A stretch of 64,000 nt of DNA. Origin: Macrostomum hystrix (lineage: Eukaryota; Platyhelminthes; Macrostomidae). Shown in pieces: positions 56,601 through 64,000 of the stretch (positions are counted from its first letter, which is position 1; every line of letters begins with the position of its first letter). The notes under the pieces are model-generated. The model saw only the letters and a list, made by a program, of their open reading frames with translations, searched no databases and was not told where the DNA came from. Position numbers and translations under genes: made by a program. Location: contig CATNEN010000003.1 in NCBI GenBank assembly GCA_950097015.1, positions 2,247,501 to 2,311,500 on the forward strand, in the 5' to 3' direction.

Positions 56601-59600
56601 TCTAAGATAATCACACCAGGATAATCACACCAGGATAATAACTCTTGGATAATCACTCTAGGATAATCAATCTGATTATAATCACTCTAGGATAATCAAT
56701 CTGATTATAATCACTCTAGGATAATCAATCTGATTATAATCACTCTAGGATAATCAATCTGATGATAATCACTCTAGGATAATCAATCTGATGATAATCA
56801 CTTTAGGATAATCACTCTAGGATAATCACACCAGGATAATCACTCTAGGATAATCACTCTAGGATAATCACACCAATATAATCACTCTAGGATAATCACT
56901 CTATGATAATCACTCTAGGATAATCACTCTAGGATAATCACTCTAGGATAATCACTCTAGGATAATCACACCAATATAATCACTCTAGGATAATCACTCT
57001 AGGATAATCACACCAATATAATCACTCTAGGATAATCACTCTAGGATAATCACTCTAGGATAATCACTCTAGGACAATCACTCAAGGAGTACCACTCTGA
57101 GGATAATCATACTAGGATAATCACTCAAGGAGTACCACTCTGAGGATAATCATACTAGGATAATCACTCTAGGATAATCACTCTATTAGAATCACTCAAG
57201 GATAATCACTCTGAGGATAAACACACTAGGATAATCGCTCTGAGGACAATCACACTAGGATATTCACTCTATTAGAATCACTCTAGGATAATCACTCTAT
57301 TAGAATCGCTCAAGGATAATCACTCTGAGGATAATCACACTAGGATAATCACTCTATTAGAATCACTCTAGGATAATCACTCTATTAGAATCACTCTAGG
57401 ATAATCACTCTAGGATAATCACACTAGGATAATCACTCTATTAGAATCACTCAAGGATTATCACTGTGAGGATAATCACACTAGGATAATCACTCTGAGG
57501 ACAACCACTCCGAGGATAACCACTCTGAGGATAACCACTCCGAGGATAACCACTCCGAGGATAACCACTCCGAGGATAAACACTCCGAGGATAACCACTC
57601 CGAGGATAACCACTCCGAGGATAACCACTCCGAGGATAACCACTCCGAGGATAACCACTCCGAGGATAACCACTCTCGAATAATCACTCCCCCAGGTGCA
57701 AAAGAACTCGGAGCTACGCAGCATCCACCGTCAGCACTGGGACGCGTACGATCCAACACTGATCTCCGAGTGCCTATTCGCTACGGCTAACATATTCTCT
57801 ATGCTAAAGCTGGTGTATATATTCACAGTGAATCCACATCTCGGACCGTTGCAAATCTCACTAGGCAGAATGCTGTCAGATATTCTAAAGTTTCTATTCG
57901 TGGTACTGCTGGTGCTGTGCAGCTTCGCGTGCGGATTCAACCAGCTCTATTGGTTCTACGCCTACGAGAGAAATAAATACTGCAAGAATAACAAATGGTG
58001 GTTCGGCATCACCGGACAAGACCTCGAGAAATATCAGTACTGCGTTACTAGGGGCCGAGTGTTCTCAAAGTGAGTCTGCTACTGAAATAAGAGTCTGGCT
58101 GGGGTGAAGTGGAATAGGTAAATAGGTGAGAGAGTTGTAGATAAGAGACAGGTGAGACAGAAGTAGATAAGAGACATGTGAGAGAGTTGTAGATAAGAGA
58201 CAGGTGAGAGAGTTGTAGATAAGAGACATGTGAGAGAGTTGTAGATAAGAGACAAGTGAGAGAGTTGTAGATAAGAGACAGGTGAGAGAGTTGTAGATAA
58301 GAGACAGGTGAGAGAGTTGTAGATAAGAGACAGGTGAGAGAGTTGTAGATAAGAGACAGGTGAGAGAGTTGTAGATAAGAGACAGGTGAGAGAGTTGTAG
58401 ATAAGAGACAGGTGAGAGAGTTGTAGATAAGAGACAGGTGAGAGAGTTGTAGATAAGAGACAGGTGAGAGAGTTGTAGATAAGGGACAGGTGAGAGAGTT
58501 GTAGATAAGAGACAGGTGAGAGAGTTGTAGATAAGAGACAGGTGAGAGAGTTGTAGATAAGAGACAGGTGAGAGAGTTGTAGATAAGGGACAGGTGAGAG
58601 AGTTGTAGATAAGAGACAGGTGAGAGAGTTGTAGATAAGAGACAGGTGAGAGAGTTGTAGATAAGGGACAGGTGAGAGAGTTGTAGATAAGAGACAGGTG
58701 AGAGAGTTGTAGATAAGAGACAGGTGAGAGAGTTGTAGATAAGAGACAGGTGAGAGAGTTGTAGATAAGGGACAGGTGAGAGAGTTGTAGATAAGAGACA
58801 GGTGAGAGAGTTGTAGATAAGAGACAGGTGAGAGAGTTGTAGATAAGAGACAGGTGAGAGAGAAGTAGATAAGAGACAGGTGAGAGAGAAGTAGATAAGA
58901 GACAGGTGAGAGAGAAGTAGATAAGAGACAGGTGAGAGAGTTGTAGATAAGAGACAGGTGAGAGAGTTGTAGATAAGAGACAGGTGAGAGAGTTGTAGAT
59001 AAGGGACAGGTGAGAGAGTTGTAGATAAGAGACAGGTGAGAGAGTTGTAGATAAGAGACAGGTGAGAGAGTTGTAGATAAGAGACAGGTGAGAGAGTTGT
59101 AGATAAGAGACAGGTGAGAGAGTTGTAGATAAGAGACAGGTGAGAGAGTTGTAGATAAGAGACAGGTGAGAGAGTTGTAGATAAGGGACAGGTGAGAGAG
59201 TTGTAGATAAGAGACAGGTGAGAGAGTTGTAGATAAGAGACAGGTGAGAGAGTTGTAGATAAGGGACAGGTGAGAGAGTTGTAGATAAGAGACAGGTGAG
59301 AGAGAAGTAGATAAGAGACAGGTGAGAGAGAAGTAGATAAGAGACAGGTGAGAGAGAAGTAGATAAGAGACAGGTGAGAGAGTTGTAGATAAGAGACAGG
59401 TGAGAGAGTTGTAGATAAGAGACAGGTGAGAGAGTTGTAGATAAGGGACAGGTGAGAGAGTTGTAGATAAGAGACAGGTGAGAGAGTTGTAGATAAGAGA
59501 CAGGTGAGAGAGTTGTAGATAAGGGACAGGTGAGAGAGTTGTAGATAAGAGACAGGTGAGAGAGTTGTAGATAAGAGACAGGTGAGAGAGTTGTAGATAA

Positions 59601-62528
59601 GAGACAGGTGAGAGAGTTGTAGATAAGGGACAGGTGAGAGAGTTGTAGATAAGGGGCAGGTGAGAGAGTTGTAGATAAGGGACAGGTGAGAGAGTTGTAG
59701 ATAAGGGACAGGTGAGAGAGTTGTAGATAAGAGTTGTTGATATGTTACTCAAAATATTTATATACAATTGACGTAGGTTGAATCACAAATCGCATCCCAT
59801 ACAGAGCAGACAAAGCAAACAGGCAATTAAAATTCCAGCGCTTGGTGCAATTTGTTCTAGTTTTTATTGGACAATTGTAGGAAAATTTCTTCTCGCCTTT
59901 CTATCTTCCTGAGGGGTTTCTTATACAGGTGGTTTCTTAAATGCACAATCTATTCTTTTATTGCACTTCTGTATTACCTTTCTTCTTCCGTTTCACTGCA
60001 AAATCACTGACCTTGGCCAAGTTTCAGATTTGCATATTAATTAGAGGTGAATAGAGGAAATATAGGAGATTTTGTAAATATTGGAGATTTTGGGGAATCT
60101 TAGATGAGTTTAGTTCTCTCCATACTTTTCCGGCTTCCTATCATTCGCTATTTTCCCCTCTCCTCCCCTCTCCTCTCCTCTCCTCTCCTCTCCTCTGCTC
60201 TCCTCTCCTCTCCTCTCCTCTCCTCTCCTCTCCTCTCCTCTCCTCTCCTCTCCTCTCCTCTCCTCTCCTCTCCTCTGCTCTCCTCTCCTCTCCTCTCCTC
60301 TCCTCTCCTCTCCTCTCCTCTCCTCTCCTCTCCTCTGCTCTCCTCTCCTCTCCTCTCCTCTCCTCTCCTCTCCTCTCCTCTGCTCTCCTCTCCTCTCCTC
60401 TGCTCTCCTCTCCTCTGCTCTCCTCTCCTCTCCTCTCCTCTCCTCTCCTCTCCTCTCCTCTCCTCTCCTCTCCTCTCCTCTTCTCTCCTCTCCTCTCCTC
60501 TGCTCTCCTCTCCTCTCCTCTCCTCTCCTCTCCTCTCCTCTCCTCTGCTCTCCTCTCCTCTCCTCTGCTCTCCTCTCCTCTCCTCTGCTCTCCTCTCCTC
60601 TGCTCTCCTCTCCTCTCCTCTCCTCTCCTCTCCTCTCCTCTGCTCTCCTCTCCTCTGCTCTCCTCTCCTCTCCTCTCCTCTCCTCTCCTCTCCTCTCCTC
60701 TCCTCTCCTCTCCTCTGCTCTCCTCTCCTCTGCTCTCCTCTCCTCTCCTCTCCTCTCCTCTCCTCTCCTCTGCTCTCCTCTCCTCCCCCCTCCTCTCCGC
60801 TCCTCTCCTCTGCTCTCCTCTCCTCTCCTCTCCTCTGCTCTCCTCTCCTCTCCTCTCCTCTGCTCTCCTCTTCTCCCCTCTCCTCTCCTCTCCTCTCCTC
60901 TGCTCTCCTCTCCTCTCCTCTCCTCTGCTCTCCTCTCCTCTCCTCTCCTCTCCTCTGCTCTCCTCTCCTCTCCTCTGCTCTCCTCTCCTCTCCTCTCCTC
61001 TGCTCTCCTCTCCTCCCCTCTCCTCTCCTCTCCTCTCCTCTGCTCTCCTTAGAGGGCGAGAGAAGTAGAGGGCGAGAGAAGTAGAGGGCGAGAGAAGTAG
61101 AGGGCAAGAGAAGTTGAGGGCGAGAGAAGTAGAGGGCGAGAGAAGTAGAGGGGAGAGAGAGAGTTGAAGATACAGCTTTATCGGAATAAAGAAAAGTAAA
61201 GCTTTAGACTGGAGTATACATTTTTTCATTGCTGTCATAGGATTAAAACACCATTAACTGCGGAGTAGATTAGATTTAATCAAAAGGTATTCTTTTCGTC
61301 AATAGGTAAGAATTTAATCTTCAACTTACAAGGCCCGTGTTTAAGCTCTTTTTAATCTTGAAGATGACTTTAAGCTCGGCATAAGGAAATGCTAATTCAT
61401 TTAGATTTTAAACTTGGAATGGATTTTTAAAGCGAATGCCTTCGAAGAAAAAAATATTTTGTCGTTCGTAGACAGGTACAAAAATTTAAATAGGCCTTTA
61501 AACATTATTTTTGACTTGCTTTGCTTTGCTTTATAAATTTTTTTTCCTACACACTAAATCCCGTCACCGCACCTCAATTCTCCAGCCTGAAACCCACCAC
61601 CCCATTCTCCAGTCTGAAACCCACCACCCCATTCTCCAGTCTGAAACCCACCACCCCATTCTCCAGGCTGAAACCCACCACCCCATTCTCCAGCCTGAAA
61701 CCCACCACCCCATTCTCCAGTCAAAAACTCACCACCCCATTCTCCAGTCTGAAACCCACCACCCCATTCTCCAGCCTGAAACCCACCACCCCATTCTCCA
61801 GCCTGAAACCCACCACCCCATTCTCCAGTCAAAAACTCACCACCCCATTCTCCAGTCAGAAACCCACCACCCCATTCTCCAGTCAGAAACCCACCACCCC
61901 ATTCTCCAGCCTGAAACCCACCACCCCATTCTCCAGCCTGAAACCCACCACCCCATTCTCCAGTCAAAAACTCACCACCCCATTCTCCAGTCAGAAACCC
62001 ACCACCCCATTCTCCAGTCTGAAACCCACCACCCCATTCTCCAGTCTGAAACCCACCACCCCATTCTCCAGGCTGAAACCCACCACCCCATTCTCCAGGC
62101 TGAAACCCGCCACCCCATTCTCCAGTCAGAAACCCACCACCCCATTCTCCAGCCTGAAACCCACCACCCCATTCTCCAGCCTGAAACCCACCACCCCATT
62201 CTCCAGCCTGAAACCCACCACCCCATTCTCCAGCCTGAAACCCACCACCCCATTCTCCAGTCAAAAACTCACCACCCCATTCTCCAGTCAGAAACCCACC
62301 ACCCCATTCTCCAGTCAGAAACCCACCACCCTATTCTCCAGTCAGAAACCCACCACCCTATTCTCCAGTCAGAAACCCGCCACCCCATTCTCCAGTCTAA
62401 ATCTTGCAAACCAAAATACGATTTCAGTTTGTTCGAGATTACGCAATCTCTTTACTGGTCTACGTACGGCTTAATTGAACTGGGCAACACTGATTTGGAA
62501 TATCGCCACTCGTTTACAGAGTTCGTCG
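38412..62528 (+). CDS. TRPC: TRPC-type cation channel (seven exons; 3' end outside window)
   Basis: Seven exons (38412-38619, 39143-39495, 41256-41807, 47668-48025, 55300-55439, 57696-58069, 62428-62528), all with GT-AG borders and agreeing phases, give 695 codons. Order: a polar N-terminus; ankyrin repeats; the linker with the zinc site H-x3-C-x-C-x2-C ([11 protein letters not shown]); the TRPC block ([18 protein letters not shown]); a pre-S1 elbow; S1; S2; S3; S4; the [13 protein letters not shown] linker; S5; and a pore helix with [11 protein letters not shown]6, the TRP box and the C-terminal tail are absent and should lie to the right. TRPC channels are plasma-membrane tetramers passing Ca2+ and Na+ downstream of phospholipase C. 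The family usually has LFW in the pore helix; here it is LYW. Nearly all intron DNA is minisatellite. Confidence 0.95.
38985..39118. repeat. 16-bp minisatellite in TRPC intron 1
   Basis: Eight or nine copies of TTCGCACGAACTTGGG, ending about 25 bases before the exon 2 acceptor. Confidence 0.93.
39143..39495 (+). CDS. TRPC: TRPC exon 2 (ankyrin repeats)
   Basis: From acceptor AAATCCAG to donor GCG|GTGAGC. It carries ankyrin-type helices ([57 protein letters not shown]), the N-terminal assembly region of TRPC subunits. It is markedly GC-richer than the introns. Confidence 0.93.
39620..40215. repeat. 16/17-bp minisatellite in TRPC intron 2
   Basis: About 35 copies of ATCCTCAAGAATCCCAG and the shorter ATCCTCAAGATCCCAG variant, starting about 120 bases after the exon 2 donor. 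Confidence 0.93.
40216..40890. other. Unique part of TRPC intron 2
   Basis: AT-rich intronic sequence; nothing recognised. Confidence 0.5.
40895..41234. repeat. 31-bp minisatellite in TRPC intron 2
   Basis: About 11 copies with core CAGTCGATAATCCCCAGCTC plus CTCAGATTGAG. It ends about 21 bases before the exon 3 acceptor, so the polypyrimidine tract is squeezed into a very short interval. Confidence 0.93.
41256..41807 (+). CDS. TRPC: TRPC exon 3
   Basis: A 184-codon exon in phase 0 on both sides. It contains [33 protein letters not shown] and the Cys cluster CACRSC, then the helical TRPC linker ([36 protein letters not shown]) up to KYKQKK. Joined to exon 4 it restores the conserved KK-FVAHP junction. 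Confidence 0.95.
41905..42825. repeat. 17-bp minisatellite in TRPC intron 3, first array
   Basis: About 50 copies of CCTAAAATCCCAAATAT with CATTAAATCCC, CCTTAAATCCAAAG and CCAAAAATCCC variants. A 70-bp non-repeat island (42119-42188) interrupts it. Confidence 0.93.
42119..42188 (-). repeat. tRNA-like island inside the intron 3 array
   Basis: On the minus strand it contains GCAGCGCTCAGTTGAGCG, which resembles a D-arm/A-box, followed by a potential hairpin GACT...AGTC. It is unrelated to the surrounding repeat, so probably a small insertion such as a SINE fragment. No B box is clear. Confidence 0.25.
42826..43860. other. Unique part of TRPC intron 3
   Basis: Intronic sequence with a short (CA)n run near 43160; nothing else recognised. 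Confidence 0.5.
43865..45400. repeat. 25/28-bp minisatellite in TRPC intron 3, second array
   Basis: About 57 copies of CCATCTGATCCCAATCTGTG joined by either TTTTTATC (28-bp unit) or TTATC/TTATG (25-bp unit), in higher-order blocks; for example, a run of several units around 44030-44220 recurs near 44535-44660 and 44990-45120. Confidence 0.93.
45401..45970. other. Unique part of TRPC intron 3
   Basis: No gene recognised. Short open frames on both strands have no recognisable features. Confidence 0.4.
45975..47225. repeat. 17/19-bp minisatellite in TRPC intron 3, third array
   Basis: About 70 copies of CTGCATCTCTCTTCTAC/CTGCATCTCTCTTCTCC plus a 19-bp CTCTCTCTTCT variant and an ATCTGTC variant. 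Pyrimidine-rich on the channel's sense strand. Confidence 0.95.
47232..47300 (+). repeat. tRNA-like sequence (SINE head or pseudogene) in intron 3
   Basis: GTTAACACGATTGCCTTTCG followed by AAGTTCGATTCC (a near-perfect Pol III B box) looks like the body of a tRNA with the variable region deleted. It directly follows the minisatellite. Confidence 0.3.
47668..48025 (+). CDS. TRPC: TRPC exon 4 (elbow, S1, start of S2)
   Basis: From acceptor CATCCGGCAG to donor CTGG|GTAAGC, phase 0 in and phase 1 out. It encodes [20 protein letters not shown], a hydrophobic elbow ([19 protein letters not shown]), S1 ([20 protein letters not shown]) and most of S2 ([13 protein letters not shown]). Confidence 0.95.
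48040..50425. repeat. 23-bp minisatellite in TRPC intron 4
   Basis: About 103 copies of a unit built on GATGGATTATCG followed by TGGGTAGGTTA, TGAGAAGGTTA, GAAGTAGGTTA or ATAGTAGGTAA. The array begins about 15 bases after the exon 4 donor. Blocks of the same order of variants recur about 850 bp apart (near 48460-49210 and 49310-50240), indicating an internal segmental duplication. Confidence 0.95.
50705..52505. repeat. 17-bp pyrimidine-rich minisatellites in intron 4
   Basis: A short array of CTCTCCTCTCCCTACAT (50710-50890) passes directly into a long array of ATCTCTTCTCTCCCAAA and variants (50895-52500, about 95 copies). Confidence 0.94.
52506..52880. other. Unique part of TRPC intron 4
   Basis: Intronic; nothing recognised. 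Confidence 0.4.
52885..55163. repeat. 14-bp minisatellite in TRPC intron 4, about 2.3 kb
   Basis: About 160 copies of CTCTATTGTCTACT with TGCT, TATT and CTTCT variants. All three plus-strand frames stay open for over 740 codons because the unit has no stop in any phase; these are not genes. It ends about 135 bases before the exon 5 acceptor. Confidence 0.96.
55300..55439 (+). CDS. TRPC: TRPC exon 5 (end of S2, S3)
   Basis: A small 140-bp exon from acceptor ATCAACCAG to donor CTG|GTGAGT. It encodes [17 protein letters not shown] and S3 ([20 protein letters not shown]), a highly conserved TRPC stretch. The phases (1 in, 0 out) match its neighbours. Confidence 0.96.
55680..55748. repeat. (CAAA)n microsatellite in intron 5
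   Basis: About 16 copies of AAAC with one CCAAAC interruption. Confidence 0.97.
55749..56568. other. Unique part of TRPC intron 5
   Basis: Intronic; a short GC-rich GGGGAGGGGGTGG string follows the CAAA run. No gene recognised. Confidence 0.4.
56570..57680. repeat. 14/15-bp minisatellite in TRPC intron 5
   Basis: About 75 copies of ATAATCACTCTAGG, changing near 57490 to a homogeneous 15-bp ATAACCACTCCGAGG block. It ends about 15 bases before the exon 6 acceptor (CTCCCCCAG), so the array abuts the splice site. Confidence 0.95.
57696..58069 (+). CDS. TRPC: TRPC exon 6 (S4, linker, S5)
   Basis: Encodes [20 protein letters not shown] (S4), [17 protein letters not shown] (TRPC-specific linker), [20 protein letters not shown] (S5) and the extracellular turret with Cys residues. 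It ends in phase 2 at TCAAA|GTGAGT. Confidence 0.96.
58090..59735. repeat. 26-bp minisatellite in TRPC intron 6
   Basis: About 62 very homogeneous copies of GTAGATAAGAGACAGGTGAG plus AGAGTT (AGAGAA and GGGACAGG variants). It starts about 30-45 bases after the exon 6 donor. Its reverse strand forms a 562-codon open frame that is not a gene. Confidence 0.96.
59736..60152. other. Unique part of TRPC intron 6
   Basis: Intronic; nothing recognised. Confidence 0.4.
60153..61050. repeat. (TCCTC)n pentanucleotide satellite, about 0.9 kb
   Basis: Near-pure polypyrimidine array on the plus strand, with TGCTC variants scattered every 5 to 50 units. Both strands stay open in several frames for that reason. 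Confidence 0.97.
61051..61155. repeat. 16-bp GAGGGCGAGAGAAGTA array
   Basis: Six or seven purine-rich copies directly after the pentanucleotide array, so the pyrimidine strand switches here. Confidence 0.92.
61156..61570. other. Unique part of TRPC intron 6
   Basis: AT-rich intronic sequence; nothing recognised. Confidence 0.4.
61572..62400. repeat. 27-bp minisatellite in TRPC intron 6
   Basis: About 30 copies of CACCCCATTCTCCAGTCTGA plus AACCCAC, with AGCCTG, AGGCTG, AGTCAG and AGTCAAAAACTC variants. Ends about 28 bases before the exon 7 acceptor. Open frames on both strands are repeat artefacts. Confidence 0.96.
62428..62528 (+). CDS. TRPC: TRPC exon 7 (pore helix)
   Basis: From acceptor GATTTCAG to donor GTCG|GTAAGT. 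With the two bases carried over from exon 6 it reads [19 protein letters not shown], the pore helix and filter region, then HSFTEFVG leading into S6. The S6 exon is not in the remaining 1.5 kb. Confidence 0.94.
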
Positions 62529-63055
62529 GTAAGTTTAGTTTTATTGGAAAATAAATGAAATATTATTTATATTATTACTATTTCGCCCTCTCTTAGAATA
62601 TCATATTTTGTGTTTCGAAACTGAAAAAATATTTTACTGTAAAATGAAAAAAACACAGCATGGAACACAAGTATTCGGAAATTAAACAATATATATTCAA
62701 TAATAAATGTTCTATAATCCCTCATTTAGGATAAAAACGCTCTTTTACATGCAGCTTTTAAATCGTGTTCACTTTTTTATTGAAAAATAAACTTTTAAAT
62801 ACAAATCATGCTACTTACAGTAGCACGCACTAAAAGGGCGGAAATAACGTAGCCACAGAAGGCCAGAAGGAGATACTATTAGTAGTATTATTACACAGCA
62901 AAAATCTAATTGTATAATGTAATGCATGAATTAGAATATACGAACATTTATTTAAATAGATCATTGTGATAATATGCAGAATCGTATCATGTACAAATAT
63001 CCCCCCCGGGGAAAATAGGGATCAAATAAGAAAATCCTCAGAATTTTTTTGAGGA
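62529..63055. other. TRPC intron 7, unique part
   Basis: AT-rich, no gene recognised; a CCCCCCCGGGG string is at 63002. Confidence 0.5.
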
Positions 63056-63059
63056 TACC

Positions 63060-63450
63060 TAATGGGATCGACTGATGAAATCCTGAGGGATTGATTGAGG
63101 AAATCCTAGGGGATTGATTGAGGAAATCCTAGGGGATTGATTTAGGAAATCCTAGGGGATTGATGGAGGAAATCCTAGGGGATTGATTGAGGAAATCCTA
63201 GGGGATTGATTGAGGAAATCCTTGGAGATTGATTGAGGAAATCCTAGGGGATTGACTGAGGAAATCCTTGGGAATTGATTGAGGAAATGCTAGGGGATTG
63301 ATTCAGGAAATCCTTGGGGATTGATTGAGGAAATCCTAGGGGATTTATTGAGGAAATCCTAGGGGATTGATTGAGGAAATCCTTGGGGATTTATTGAGGA
63401 AATCCTAGGGGATTGATTGAGGAAATCCTTGTGGATTGATAGATGCCTCA
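63060..63450. repeat. 23-bp minisatellite in TRPC intron 7
   Basis: About 17 copies of GGGGATTGATTGAGGAAATC plus CTA (CTT variant). Confidence 0.94.
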
Positions 63451-63556
63451 GGCTTGGTGAGGATTAATAAGTTCTTGAGGTGAGGATATTCTTTCTCAGA
63501 AATAAAATTCCATTTCCCCATTCTGTCCAGCCATATCCCATCCAATCGCCAGTAGT

Positions 63557-63930
63557 CTAAGTTCTGCGACTGTAGCTCTTTGACTGTGGCATTCTTTGAA
63601 CATCCCGCTGCTCCACCGCCTGTCGTGCCGGCAGCGGCGGCGCACTTTCGTTTTCGGCAGCCGGATCTCCCGGATCCTCGTACACACCAGAGTCCGGCCT
63701 GTTCTGGCCGCTCGCAGTTGTCGAGTCTGACATAATAGTTGACAGCAGAGTAGCTCTGGGTGTCAGGGTGTTACAGCTGTACGAGGCTGCATTGAAATAG
63801 CCGACACTCTGCTGCGGCAGCTGGTACAGATTCTGCTGACGGCCGGTTTGCCTCAGGGTGGCTTGCGAGTCGGCGGCGATGACTCCGGGATCTTGCGACA
63901 CCAGCCGGTGAATTATCAGCGCGTTGCTGA
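63557..63930 (-). CDS. Candidate terminal exon on the opposite strand
   Basis: On the minus strand a possible acceptor (ATCCATTTCAG) is followed by 124 open codons ending in TAG at 63557-63559. The block is GC-rich like the TRPC exons and unlike the introns. The sequence is polar and probably disordered (LYQLPQQSVGYFNAASYS, DSGVYEDPGDPAAENE, a PPLPAR motif). I do not recognise it. If real, it is a gene overlapping or nested in the TRPC gene on the opposite strand. Confidence 0.35.
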
Positions 63931-64000
63931 AATGGATTGCGTTGTTGATGGGCTTCTGTGGGCTTCTGATTGGTCCAAAGCGTTTCTAGGTTTCTGATTG

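Noticed and set aside
58079-59767. 562-codon minus-strand frame
   Set aside because: Reverse translation of the 26-bp array within TRPC intron 6.
60104-61238. Ser/Leu/Pro and Arg/Glu/Gly repeat frames on both strands
   Set aside because: Artefacts of the TCCTC pentanucleotide array.
61511-62554. 347-codon plus-strand frame overlapping the TRPC pore exon
   Set aside because: Nearly all of it is the 27-bp array; the overlap with the true exon is in a position fixed by splice sites and phase.

Overview
The window is nuclear DNA of an invertebrate animal. It has spliced genes with GT-AG introns, a TRPC-type cation channel, a probable Bcl-2-family protein, metazoan-type transposons (Ty3/Gypsy, an APE-type LINE, hAT, a Polinton/adintovirus-like relic) and a very large content of minisatellite DNA. 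The species cannot be fixed from the sequence; a protostome is likely only because the channel reads closest to trp/TRPC channels.

Positions 1 to about 27 kb are a transposon graveyard with one young element. A 232-bp minus-strand LTR lies at 458-689. Next is a decayed Polinton/adintovirus-like block (1.0-5.4 kb): a spliced unrecognised basic/acidic protein, a protein with a TATA-binding-protein-like fold, and a truncated protein-primed PolB. A minus-strand LINE (copy A) has been split by a 4.7-kb hAT transposon (6709-11401, exact 8-bp duplication), and that hAT was hit by a 501-bp hAT MITE (9533-10033, exact 8-bp duplication). A second LINE (copy B, 12.4-16.5 kb) has an ORF1 with a complete AlkB-type 2OG-Fe(II) dioxygenase signature. 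From 18184 to 26754 lies an apparently intact Ty3/Gypsy element with LTRs that I read as identical, a GGGG target duplication, a cold-shock domain inside Gag, and gag and pol in one frame separated by a single UAG.

Positions 28.27-29.66 kb hold the last coding exon of a gene with BH1/BH2-like motifs. From 29.8 to 38.4 kb there is mostly tandem repeat with short unique islands.

Positions 38.4-62.5 kb carry seven coding exons of a plus-strand TRPC channel, from the initiator ATG through the ankyrin repeats, the H-C-C-C zinc site, S1-S5 and the pore helix. S6 and the C-terminus lie beyond the window. All exon phases agree. About 2.1 kb of coding sequence is spread over 24 kb because almost every intron is filled with minisatellite arrays (units of 5 to 31 bp), several starting or ending within about 15-30 bp of splice sites. 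Some arrays in different introns share unit cores. A GC-rich minus-strand exon candidate lies at 63557-63930.

Most long open frames between 29.7 and 62.5 kb are by-products of arrays whose units contain no stop codon and are not proposed as genes.
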